The position numbers were made by a program, and so were the translations under genes. 64,000 nucleotides of DNA, from positions 558,001-622,000 of the forward strand of contig JAZKJV010005531.1 of assembly GCA_037367405.1 (NCBI GenBank), given 5' to 3'. The notes beneath the pieces were generated by a model. The model was not told the origin of the DNA. It made no database searches and was given only the letters and a program-made list of their open reading frames with translations. The DNA comes from Ottelia alismoides (Eukaryota > Streptophyta > Magnoliopsida > Alismatales > Hydrocharitaceae). Shown in pieces: positions 23,401-33,607 of this stretch; positions within the stretch are counted from its first letter, which is position 1, and every line of letters starts with the position of its first letter.

Positions 23401-24399
23401 AAAAGTCCAAAACATTGTATTTATTCATTGATTGTATTAAAAAATCCATAAAAATTAGAAACATATTTTAAAAATTATAAAAAAATTTATGAATGATTTA
23501 TTATGGTATTTTGAACCCACGGACCAAAAATCACTTAAAAATATAAAAGAAAAACTAAAAATCGTAAACCCTCTATAAACCTAAAAAATTATAAAAAATA
23601 CTTTAAAATCCAAAAAATGAATTTTATGTTTATTTATTTTATTTATTATATTTTCCTATATATTAAAATTAGTTTTTAAATTTTTTTAGTTATTTATCTA
23701 TTTTAAATTCCAAAATAATCTGGCTACATATTGATGCTCATTGTTTTCCACTTTTTATTCAATTAAAAATAAAAAAAATAAAAGTAAAAATCGCAAAAAC
23801 ATATAAAAAAGACAAAAATTCGTTATTTTGTGCATTTTGAGTATTTATAACCATTTATATATACACTAGTTTATAGCCATATTTAATTTTATTATTATTA
23901 TTATTAAAAATACCAAAAATATTTTTAATACCCTTAAAAAAGGATTGCACTTATGGTATTTTTGGATTTTTTATATATTGTATATATATATATATCCTAT
24001 TTATCTATTATAGTATCTATTATACCTATATACCTTATACATATATATCCATTATATATATTTATTAAAAAGAAAATTAGAAAATATAAAATTATAAAAA
24101 ATTTAAAATTTAAAAAAAACAAAAATTAAATAATTAAAAAACCCACAAGAAAATAAAAAATCATTATAAAACATAAAAAATATTTATTGTCATTTTGTGT
24201 GATATATTTCCTTGCTCCATGTGTTTGACTTCTACACATACTTACACATATACACAATATTTGTAGAGTTATAATAATTTTTAACTCCACTACTTACTTT
24301 TGATTTCTTGATTATTCTAGTTGTGGGTTAATTGTTGTTGATTAGACAGGTTTGCCTTGTGTAGAGCACAAGACCGGCTTGAGAATTTTTGTGTCAACA
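20465..24399 (+). repeat. Element B 5' LTR (3.9 kb)
   Basis: Starts TGATGAATT. The first 430 bases align with 29733-30165 (shared TTATTCTTTCATTTTG and TTTAAACCCTAG segments). It ends TGTCAACA just before a PBS. It contains an AT-rich first third, a GC-richer block at 21600-22830 that begins with a near-palindromic pair of W-box cores (GTTGACC/GGTCAAC, near 21629), a poly-C run, one CACGTG near 22998, and a very AT-rich last 1.3 kb. The frames on both strands between 21794 and 22763 are consequences of the GC-rich block. Confidence 0.8.
22369..22380 (+). repeat. Poly-C run
   Basis: Twelve consecutive C within the GC-richer part of the element B LTR. Confidence 0.95.
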
Positions 24400-24401
24400 A
24401 A

Positions 24402-24419
24402 TAGCATCGTTGCCGAGGA
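24402..24419 (+). other. Element B primer-binding site (tRNA-Asp type)
   Basis: TAGCATCGTTGCCGAGGA matches the tRNA-Asp-type PBS at 14 of 18 bases. It lies two bases after the LTR end, so element B runs on the plus strand. Confidence 0.85.
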
Positions 24420-25829
24420 GCAATAGTGCATAGTTTTATTTTGTGCTCCTCTTGTCTATTTTCATTTATTTATTTCTAACTTTATTTGATTTTGTTTTGA
24501 ACTACTGAACCCTCTTCCTTGTTTGATCTTATTACGAGGGACTGCGAATCGAGGGAGGCACTCCTAGGAGACCTACGTACCCACGAGAAGCGGAGTTGGC
24601 TTTTCAGCACAAGCCGATAGAAGAGAGTAACAAAAGAAGACATGGGGATTTTTGGAGATAGTGCCACTTTATAGTTTATTTTTATTTTATTTTATTTTTA
24701 TTTTATTTGTAAATTGAAGTAGGAGAGAGACACATTTATTTGTAATAATTTTGAACTCTCTTGGACACTACTACTTCACGAGGTCCATTGCTCGGGTGTC
24801 TGTTCACCTCGAGGCCTCATTGATTTTTCTCATTGTTTTACGCACTTGGAGTTTTCCACTTTATTTTTATTTGTTTTGTGTAATCGGTCCTTAGCATGGG
24901 GTTTTACGTTAGATTAAGTCTGAAGTCCTAATTAATTGCATGTACCTATAGATATCCACTTGGACTTAGTCAAACTTAATTGCTTTTTACTTAGACTTGG
25001 GATCGAGCACCGTGAAAAACTCTACACAGCGCTTGCAGGACCTGTTGTAGCATGCACCGAAGAGTCTCCGAGATCAGACCTTTGGGTTCTATCTCTGAAT
25101 AGTTAGCATTTGTGCTTTATGATTAATAACAATTCATGTTTTAGGACACATTCATCGGCTCGCATTTGCATATAGTGTAAGTTTTAATTCATGTCTAGCA
25201 CCCTACATGAAGAGAGCTGGAAGTAAGGTGAGCACCATCTATCTTAGCATACTTCATTGAGTGTCATTTGCATTGTTTTTTGACTCTCTCTCCTTATGAT
25301 TTTGATCACCTAGGGTTCTAAAGGAATTCAAACCTCATTAGGTTAAAAAAACATCCAAAAAGTGATAATTAGAATAAAACCATGATTGTTAATTTCACAT
25401 TTACATTAAAATCAAACGTAATTGGATTTCATTATTTTGGGAAGAGCAATTCCCTCCTTATCTGCAAGTTGTAATCCAACTGAGTGAACTACGTACACAT
25501 TAAGGACTAGAGCTCCCATCCATGTACTTGTGCCCTAAGCGCTTGGGTCGGCTCTTGGGCTGTGTTACTTGCTGCAAGCACTTGCCTCTGACCGTAGATG
25601 AAGTGGTCCATGTGATCTAATGTGTGTGCTACGTCAACTGGAACACAACTGCTCTAAGAGACTACACCTTTGAGCTTGAATAACTGTTTGAAATTCACCT
25701 AACTCAAAATTTGAAAAGATAATCGATCGGTCTCTCATGGTCTTTATTGTGTTAAGTTGGTGAAATGGAGTTTGCTTTGCATTTGATTGCCGGCCTTGAA
25801 TCAGAGTGCATTTGTCTCTAGTTCAATTT

Positions 25830-27160
25830 AGCAGTCTTTGAGTCTCTTTTCTTCTTTTCCTTCCTTGACTTCTTTTTCTTGTTCAGCATCATCTGCATCG
25901 TGATTACAGGTTATCCTTATCTCCGGCAGGATCTTGCATCTTCTTTTCACCCATATCATCATCATGTTAGTATCCTCGGTCCGACTAAAGATGACTCTCT
26001 TCTTGAGCCATAGTCTTGCCTCATCCAGTTCGACCTCAACCCTCCTGCAGTTCAAGTCCTATCCAAATTTTATCTCGTATGCCTCGCTCATCCTCTTTGT
26101 TCAGTCTCGTGTCACCTTATCCTATACCTAGGCATGTTGTGCTATATGATGAGGCCGAGCAAATTCGAGGCTGGAATGAGTGTGCTTCCTTTGGTAGATT
26201 GTAGATGTGATTTGTGTGATGCTATTATTGCAGTTTCTTTGGGTGCACACCAGGTTAAGGATGTGATCTCGAAGGGAATACAAATTTTGAAGGATGATAC
26301 AGATGTTGTGTGTTTCCATTTCCCAATACCGAACCTTGAGTTGGTTCTGCACATCTTGTTTCAAGAGCATGTTGTACCATCTTTGTCGGCACCTCAGGAG
26401 ACGGAGTCAGAACCCACATTGTGTCACCCATCCTATCAGCCGATCTACTTTCCTCCCCTGACGTCCAAATATCAATAGAGCACATTATAGATTTTGATCA
26501 TTACCCTGAGCCATTCCAGTGGATGATTTTTGGAGAGGACTACATTGTCATATGCTGCATCTTGTTAACCCCTTCCAGCAACCTTACATCCTTTCGATCG
26601 ATGAGTGTGATCATTTTTTCGATGATGGGAGTGTAGATGCCAGCATGACCTCACTTTCCATTGATCAACTTGCATTACACTCTGAGGGTTTTCTATGGGT
26701 GGATGCAACAATTTGTAGGTACCCAGTCTCGTCCACTGACTATAGAGCCGGTCTATCGACTGCAGAGATCGAGTCATCTGATTTCTATGATTCCTTTTAG
26801 TCCACCCTCCTCGACGACCCTCGTGAGGATGAGCCATGTTTTGAGGCATTCGATGATTTCTCTGGTCTTCTGGCAGTATGTCCATCGGATGCCTAGATGC
26901 TTAAAGAGTCTCCTGATATTTACCCTTCATATATTTATGAGACTGGATTGACATGGAGGAGTCCATCACTGCTCCATCGTTCTCTATGTTTGACTTTGTC
27001 GGCTTTGATCACTCACTCCATTCTTATGAGCTGATGATTTCCTCTGAATCACCAGATCCTGATTTAGTTTTCATCTCTCTTCTCCCAGTGGTGTACACCC
27101 ACTTGATTTCATATACGAGTGTTCTTTTTGATTTTGTCATCATTCTCACTTTGATATGAT
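25830..27160 (+). pseudogene. Relic open frame of element B
   Basis: Several adjoining short plus-strand frames (26134-26478, 26519-26800 and its continuation past a stop, 26953-27159) have protein-like composition rich in Asp, Glu, Ser and aromatic residues, for example DDPREDEPCFEAFDDFSGLL near 26810-26880. They occupy the position that the 679-codon frame holds in element C, just upstream of the hairpin array. I could not match them to a family. The best reading is a decayed equivalent of C's frame, but a different accessory ORF is possible. Multiple stops and frame changes rule out an intact product. Confidence 0.35.
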
Positions 27161-27370
27161 GGCAAGATTATGTCATTCGTCTGACTAATGTCGTCTTGAA
27201 CCTTAACACAATGCTATCCTAACTTTTGTTCCTAACTAGGGGAGTAAAACCCAACGCTAGTTGAGAGGCACCTCAACAACCCACGCCTCTTGTATATATG
27301 TTTTTCATCTTTCATTCCTTCTCTCTCACGTTTGTCCTTCACCCCATGTCTATCATCTAATAGTTGTGTC

Positions 27371-27813
27371 TGTACTTAGGATGTATTTTGTCCTAAGTAT
27401 AGGGGGTATAGACCGAGAGGAGTAATGTGTACACTCCACCAAAGTATTTTTTCTTTTCTTTTTATCGGTTTCTTGATCCCCTCACTTGTCACCTCTTCTG
27501 TTGATATTCCTTTCTATACTTAGGGTTCCCTTACCATTAGTATAGGGGGACAAATCGAGTTGTTGATATGTTGATTTCCACCCTCGAACCTCCCTGCATG
27601 TTGTATGCAATCTATTATATTTTGGATAAATTGATCATAAGTATGGGGGGCGATTAACTTCTCATTCTTCCATTCTTTCATCGTAGTAGTATAGTCTTTC
27701 CCATACTCAGTACGAGTTTTGTCTACTCTTTGCTCTCTGATCAATGAGGACATAGCTCAAGCTAAGTATAGGGGGTCGTATATATGTTGTATATACTTTA
27801 GTCATAACTCGTA
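27371..27813 (+). repeat. Hairpin/PPT-like array of element B
   Basis: Four tracts of (C)TAAGTAT(A)GGGGG type end at 27406, 27549, 27650 and 27775. The first follows a perfect 9-bp stem (27373-27381/27391-27399). The second follows a 12-position stem with two mismatches (27515-27526/27533-27544). The fourth is enclosed by arms TACGAGTTTTG (27711-27721) and CATAACTCGTA (27803-27813), which pair at 10 of 11 positions. Confidence 0.75.
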
Positions 27814-29194
27814 CTTTCGTATTTCTGAATAATATGCTAAAATACTATATAAAGTATACAATTAATTAATTGTGAAGAATAAAATGGAAAAATGTGTATA
27901 AATTCTTCAAAATTCTTTGTATATACTGATTAATAATTCATGTTGAAAATATTATGAAAAATGGTTGTAAAATACTTTCTATAAAAATTAGTTTGGAGAA
28001 CTTTTTGCAAAATATTTTCAAACCTTTGTAAAAACATTTTGTTTATAAAAATTTCTTTCGTTTGTGTGAATAAAATTTTGAAAATTGATTTGCAAATGAT
28101 TTGGAAAATGGTTGCAAAAATGTTTTGAAAAAATATATGTATATTGTTTAAAAAATATTTGCAAAAATATTTCAAATTAAGTAAATGTTTGTAAAAATTA
28201 TTTGTAAATTATTTGCAAAAATAAGTTTTCGAAATGTTTGTAAAACTATTTTCAAACTATTTTAAGAACCATGTATAATCATATCAAATTTACAAACCTT
28301 ATAAATAACAACTAACATTCAACCTATAAGTTTCTAGTCTAAAATCTTCAACCCTGAGTCTTGTAAAAATAAAGGCACTCCCGTGTAAATATTCACACGT
28401 ATTTCTTTTACTATCCTTATTCAAAAATCCATAAAAATTCTTAATTCAAAATACAAAAACATCTGCAAAACATTTTCAAATATTACATAAAAAATTGCAA
28501 AACCTTTTTTAAAAATCCATAAAAAGTTCAAAATAGAAAAAATTGCTTCATAAAAATAGTTTTCTTGCGTTGTACATAACATTTGCATTTTTGGATTGAC
28601 ATTGATAACTGAACTTGTATAAATAAAAACTAGAGATCAGAGCTTGGTTGGACCTTAAATCTACTTAATCATGGGAACCTTGTAGGAATTAGAATTGAGA
28701 TACTTCAGGTCTGCTAGACTTAATTCTTTGAGACCATAAGAGTAGGTTCGGTGTCATCTTAACTGTATAAGTAGAATACTTCGGAACACATGCATGACTC
28801 TTGTTGACAGTGACCTAACTCACACACATGCACTTTACACGTTGCTCAACTCAGTTGAAGTAGTAGAGGGTTGGATTTGCCGGCATGAGACACAAGTTAA
28901 TGGAAGCATACAGAGTCACAATTCAGTGGCCATTGTGCCCTAACCCAATCCAGTAGCCATGAGGTCTAATGACGAGATGTCGTGGGTTAAAATAATGCTT
29001 CAAAAAGGGGATAGTTTACTGGCTCGAGAGAAAAAGTCTATATGTAAATGCTGATGTATATAGTATTAAAAAATGCAAAATCAAAAACTCCAAAAAATAT
29101 AAAAATAGACAGGCAAAATCAATTCCCGTCGGAGCATGTATATATTCAATAAGCAAGCATGAGCTTTGAAGTCAAAGATATATGTGATCCTGTA

Positions 29195-29450
29195 ACCAGA
29201 TGACTTGGCTACACTAGTCAAGCATCGCAGGATAGATAGATGCACTGGCTATCATCCATTCTCTTCTCCACCTCGTCTTCTTGAGCTGGTTGCACTTAAA
29301 CTTAGAAGCGAATACCCCGCTTCTCAAGGTAATAGCTGTTGGATTGGAGAATTAGGGTCACTATGTCGGAGAAGACTATCTTTTACCGCTTCAGTCGAGA
29401 GGAGCTACATATCACTGACATTGTACAAGGTAGACATATAGTCATAAGGG
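29195..29450 (+). other. Conserved 3' block of element B, related to the C small ORF
   Basis: Shares GACTTGGCTACACT and further short matches with 33757-33900 of element C and, in reverse, with 150-420. The local 78-codon frame contains LKLRSEYPASQG where C has LRRKYLTPRG. It is probably a decayed homologue of the same small frame or a conserved cis element. Confidence 0.4.
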
Positions 29451-29716
29451 ACTGCGTATGACATCGACTTGTTCTGACATGTCTCTTGAGGAGACTTGGG
29501 CAGAGTTATGTGGTTCTTAGATGTTGTCGTGTTTCAAGTCTGCTTCTCAATAAGGTTCCGCCCAAATCTAAAATTTCAAAGCTTTGGGTGAGCTCCAAAC
29601 TTCGATTTTGTGAGGACGTGTTTAAGAGTTAAAATCAAATTACGTCATTTCCTTTTCTTTTCTTTAATTTTCTTCTCTGCATTTATAAGCATAATTGCTT
29701 ACTGGGGACTAGAAAA

Positions 29717-29732
29717 GGTAAGTATAGGAGGG
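29717..29732 (+). other. Element B polypurine tract
   Basis: GGTAAGTATAGGAGGG directly precedes TGATGAATC of the 3' LTR. One G-to-A change interrupts the G run. The short hairpin found before the PPT in A, C and the Athila-like element is not clear here. Confidence 0.75.
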
Positions 29733-30165
29733 TGATGAATCTCCATGTCATCACATTTATTCTTTCATTTTGGCCTTTAAACCCTAGATAAATGAATGCA
29801 TATAGCTTTATATAACATAAAATATCATCTTTTATTTACATTAAAAATATTGTATAAAATATTGTATTTAAATCAAAAATAAAAGAATAAAGAAAATAAA
29901 TGAAATATCATAGGCATTGAATGACCCTAAACCCTGAGACCAAGTCATCAAGATGACTGGGTCGACAAGAATAAAATAGGGGGAAATAAGGGCCAAAATA
30001 CAATAAAAATCCTAATAATTCAATTTGGGACCTATTGTATTCTCTATTATTTATACAACAAATTAATAAACTTTGTACATGAAAGTTTTAGATAAAAATA
30101 CAAGAAAAATATAAAATTCATCTCACATAAAAATAATGCACATTGTGCCCTAAACACTCAAAATA
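29733..30165 (+). repeat. Element B 3' LTR, truncated
   Basis: Aligns with 20465-20905 (start palindrome, TTTAAACCCTAG, ACATGAAAGTT and TAAACACTC segments) and then stops abruptly at about 30165. About 3.5 kb of LTR is missing, and element C sequence follows. A 12-base word AAATGATCGTAT occurs on both sides of the break region (30166-30177 and 30219-30230), possibly repair filler. Confidence 0.75.
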
Positions 30166-30231
30166 AAATGATCGTATGAGCAGCCTCCTTCCATTATTTT
30201 TGAGGAGAAATTTTCAAGAAATGATCGTATA

Positions 30232-32271
30232 ATGGATATTCCAAAAAATTCTCCTCTCCGCATATACAGAAAAATGGAAGACAGAATTATTGAACAAAAT
30301 CCGAGTGCTCCCATGGTTGATCATGAACAAAATTGTGAGGATAATGTTTCAAGAATAAAAACAAGATTCGAATTGATGGAGGATAAATTTCAAAAATTTG
30401 CCGACCGAGTAATCTCATTCTATGGTGGATCGGATATAAAGCTAAATGAGGAAATGATTGGATCTTATGATGAAAATTTTGAGGATATTCAAAGACCTAG
30501 GGATGACTCTAACATCAATACTTCTGCTCATTATTCCCCTAGGAATGATTATGCCACTGATCCATACCCTGAACATCAAAGCCCCTTCTCATCTATGGAC
30601 GACACCACATCACCACACCACATAGAAAATACCAAAAATATTGGAATATTCAAAAACACCAAAAAAATCGAAAATCCAGAAAACCTCATAAAAATTGAAT
30701 CTGAAGAAGATCTGAGGAAATTGGATCCTGCTTTACGGGAAGCACTGGAAAAATACTTGATTTTTGAACTTCCCATTATAAATGCCATTAAGCACTTCCC
30801 TGACCTTAAGAAATTTCTAATGGACAGATTAGTCGTCAAAAAGTCAGGAAGGATTAGAACAAAAACTGAAAGACATATCTTGTCAATGGCCTCCTCCTTG
30901 GTGCTGAGGAGAAAAACCAAGAGCCGCATAGTGAAGCGGTTGCCCAGATTTGACTGTGGAATCAAAGACACAATTTTCACCCATGTTCGTATTGATGATG
31001 ATTCACCGATCAATATCCTCCCGACCTCTGTATTCCACGATCTCAAACTCGGACCAATCAGAAAAATACGAGAGATTATTCAATTGGCAGACCGATCAAT
31101 AAAGCAGTCGAGAGGAATCATTTCTGTCATCATGATATTTCAAGGTGCTCCGCTCAAAATGGAATTCACGATCATTGATATTGAGCATCAAGGAGAATTC
31201 ACACAGTCTCCAATTATTCTCGGAAAGCCATTCTTAGCATTGTCTAAGGCAATTATTAATTGTGAGATCCGGGAAATAAATTTTACGGCATTGGAATCAC
31301 TACGATCTGATACAGTCTTTGAGGAACCACGATTTTCTGAGGTAACCCACGAAGTCCCCAACAACCGCAACCATAAAACGGTAGAAGAGCCCTACCCCGC
31401 TGCTACACCTGAGATTGCGTTTGTTAATGAGACTATTGGTTTAGAGACTCTCCCTGATATCTCAATTCCCGCAGATTTCAAAATAGACAAATCCTTCTAC
31501 TACGATCCTGAGACATTTGCATGGCAAGGAAGGAAATATCGGTATCGATATCGTTTCGATACAATGTCGATACCGATATATCGCCGATATATCGGCGATA
31601 TATCGACGCATATCACCGAAACCCGGTATCCACCAAGGCATTTTCTCCTGTCGATATCCGATATCGTCCATATCGGCGATATATCGGTGACCTATCGATA
31701 CCGATATATCGCCGATATATCGATGATATATCGCGATATGATGATCCCTGTTGCATGGTCGCACCCTGGAGCAACCTACTCTGATTATCTTGACCAAATC
31801 CTCCCAAGTCGAGAGTGCACCAACATTCAGGAAACAAAGAACGAACACGTAGCCCGAACACTGCCCAAGGAGAAGAATTTTAATGGCTATTCATCCGGGT
31901 ACTCTAGTGAACCGACATATTCACGAAATAAGAAAAAGAAAGTCACCTTTGATCTTTCAGAAGAGGAATCGGTTGATGATCCCTCATCGGGTCCGGAAAA
32001 GGTAGTCTACATGAGTGAAGTCTGTTCGACAGCTCTAAAGCCATATCTTTGCAAGGATCCAAAATTCGATTCTCGTTGGACAACTCCCATTCCTAATTAT
32101 TACTCATCCAAAGCTGATGCTCCTACCTTTCACAAGTACACTGGAATTATTTCTTATGAGCTGACTGAGACTGGAGCGTCTGAATATTCATATGAGGACA
32201 AACTGATTGATCTTAAAAAGGAACGAATTTTGAGGAAACAATTGAAGAAACAAAAAGACATGAATATCTAG
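30232..32271 (+). CDS. 679-residue retroelement protein with altered protease active site (element C)
   Basis: The longest open frame in the window and the only intact one of length. Residues 1-150 are charged with no recognised domain. From about 180 the protein matches the gag C-terminal linker and aspartic protease of Athila/Tat polyproteins: LPIINAIKHFPDLKKFL, then RIDDDSPINILP, IIQLADRSIKQSRG (about 282-295) and SPIILGKPFLA (326-335). The catalytic D-x-G is replaced by D255-D256-D257-S258-P259, so the invariant Gly is Asp and proteolysis is unlikely. There is no zinc knuckle, reverse transcriptase or integrase. Residues 432-507 are encoded by an inserted MITE that keeps frame. The C-terminus is Lys-rich and coil-like. 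The first ATG of the frame was chosen. Its role is unknown; it may be a Gag-like or trans-acting product of a non-autonomous element, or simply a frame not yet decayed. Confidence 0.75.
   Translation: MDIPKNSPLRIYRKMEDRIIEQNPSAPMVDHEQNCEDNVSRIKTRFELMEDKFQKFADRVISFYGGSDIKLNEEMIGSYDENFEDIQRPRDDSNINTSAHYSPRNDYATDPYPEHQSPFSSMDDTTSPHHIENTKNIGIFKNTKKIENPENLIKIESEEDLRKLDPALREALEKYLIFELPIINAIKHFPDLKKFLMDRLVVKKSGRIRTKTERHILSMASSLVLRRKTKSRIVKRLPRFDCGIKDTIFTHVRIDDDSPINILPTSVFHDLKLGPIRKIREIIQLADRSIKQSRGIISVIMIFQGAPLKMEFTIIDIEHQGEFTQSPIILGKPFLALSKAIINCEIREINFTALESLRSDTVFEEPRFSEVTHEVPNNRNHKTVEEPYPAATPEIAFVNETIGLETLPDISIPADFKIDKSFYYDPETFAWQGRKYRYRYRFDTMSIPIYRRYIGDISTHITETRYPPRHFLLSISDIVHIGDISVTYRYRYIADISMIYRDMMIPVAWSHPGATYSDYLDQILPSRECTNIQETKNEHVARTLPKEKNFNGYSSGYSSEPTYSRNKKKKVTFDLSEEESVDDPSSGPEKVVYMSEVCSTALKPYLCKDPKFDSRWTTPIPNYYSSKADAPTFHKYTGIISYELTETGASEYSYEDKLIDLKKERILRKQLKKQKDMNI
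31525..31750 (+). mobile_element. 226-bp hAT-like MITE inserted in frame
   Basis: Flanked by an identical 8-base direct repeat TTGCATGG (31517-31524 and 31751-31758), the target-site length of hAT transposons. Ends read CAAGGA... and, on the other strand, CAGGGAT..., consistent with imperfect hAT-like terminal repeats. The interior is built of inverted ATATCGGCGATATATCG-type words on both sides of a short unique centre. Insert plus duplication is 234 bp (78 codons) with no stop codon, so the host frame stays open. Confidence 0.7.
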
Positions 32272-32478
32272 AGTGTGTCCACTTTCAAATACTATTCTTC
32301 TGAGGATAACTCTGATGATGGCTATCTTTCATCTGACTCAAATACTTCATCTATTATCCATCATGATTTTTCTGAGGATGACACTGATCATAGCTGGGAA
32401 TCATATGCTTCATCTCCGTCTCATCATTACGATCCCCCACCACAGGCTCACAACAAGATCAGCCGAAAACCGCCTTAA
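32272..32478 (+). pseudogene. In-frame acidic tail after a TAG stop
   Basis: The reading frame of the 679-codon ORF continues after its TAG (32269-32271) for 68 codons to TAA at 32476-32478, without an ATG. The tail is rich in Ser and Asp (YYSSEDNSDDGYLSSDSN, then HHDFSEDDTDHSWESY). Composition and exact frame continuity suggest the ancestral protein was about 748 residues and was shortened by one nonsense change. Translational readthrough is an alternative that the sequence cannot test. Confidence 0.5.
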
Positions 32479-32530
32479 TCATCGGCTACCCACCCTCCCT
32501 CCCGACCACATCGATCTCCTTGTACAGCTT

Positions 32531-32950
32531 CTTCCTCTACTTAGGCCAAGGCCTAAGTATAGGGGGGGACCGATGCCATCTGTATATTCCATTTCCCCCA
32601 TCACACTCTTCCAGATCGACTCGCTTCCACCCTACTTCTATACTTAGGCTGACTAGAGCCTAAGTATAGGGGGAACCGATACCCACCTGTAGATACTCTC
32701 CTCATTCACATACCCCGATCGCTTCATTTTTTCTTTTTCCGCTCTTCTTCTATACTTAGACTATTCACAGTCTAAGTATAGGGGGGCGATTCTGTAAATC
32801 TTGTTCTTTTTCCTTTTTTTCACTCTCTTAAGCTTAGCCCGAGCTATGTCTTCTTTACGCTTCTCGTGTTCTGAGGACACAGCACTCGCTAAGTATAGGG
32901 GGGGTCTGTATATATACTTTGTATATATTTTATCCATATCTCGTACTTGC
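32531..32950 (+). repeat. Hairpin/PPT-like array of element C
   Basis: Four units, 109-117 nt apart, start about 50 nt after the open frame. Unit 1: CTTAGGCC/GGCCTAAG (32540-32547/32550-32557), then G7. Unit 2: perfect 12-bp stem 32639-32650/32657-32668 with a 6-nt loop, then G5. Unit 3: perfect 12-bp stem 32751-32762/32769-32780 with a 6-nt loop, then G6. Unit 4: GCTAAGTATA then G7 (32898-32904), within arms CGAGCTATG (about 32840) and CATATCTCG (about 32935). The loop and the third stem base pair differ between units 2 and 3 while pairing is kept. Confidence 0.85.
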
Positions 32951-33607
32951 GCCTAAGTCTATATGTATTTACGGGGTGGGTATTCTTAAAAAAACAAAAA
33001 AAACAACACAAACAAAATAAAAGAAAAAAAAACTTTTTGCCACTAACACTGACTGTATCCAAAATTTTTGAAAGAAAAAAAATGGCTTCTTATTCATTTT
33101 TTTTGCATTAAAAAAAACAAAAACACACAAAAATCCTTTGCATAAAAAAAAAAGAAAAAATGTGTCTGCATTTCACACACATGCACTTCATCGAAGCATT
33201 GCATTCGCATATGTGAAAAGTCTTTGGGTTCTGAACCGAGTTATGAGCTGAAACCGAGAGTGGTCTGGACTTGACCTTAATCCACCTAATTTTCAGAGGA
33301 ACTTCACCGAGAAATAGGATTTTAGAGTCTTCAGGTCTTTGACTTAATTCTTTGAGTTCCACATAACAATGCACAGAGTTTGACTCTTAGTGTCTAACAT
33401 GGTATCTTCATTCTGGGTACAACTCTGGAATAAGGAATTAATTTGTACTCTCGCACTATGCACTTAGCTCAACTCAAACGGGATGTTGGAAGACTGTGTG
33501 AGTTTCTTTTTTGATAGCGTGGAAATCTAAAGACCGGAGTACAGGTTGAAATAAAGCTTCGGAAAAGGGATGGACAGCTGGGCACAATTTTTCTAAGACC
33601 CCAAAAA

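Larger units (their letters stand above)
24400..29732 (+). mobile_element. Element B internal region, non-autonomous
   Basis: A 5.3 kb internal region between PBS and PPT without gag, protease, polymerase or integrase signatures. The leader (to about 25500) resembles element A. Relic coding (25.8-27.2 kb), the hairpin/PPT array (27371-27813), TTTGCAAAA-type degenerate repeats (27900-28560) and a 3' region related to the Athila-like element and C (28600-29500) follow in order. It would have depended on proteins from another element. Confidence 0.7.

Noticed and set aside
32531..32904. CRISPR-like array
   Set aside because: Units are degenerate, inverted and joined to PPT-like tracts inside a plant retroelement; spacers are not unique inserts and there are no cas genes.
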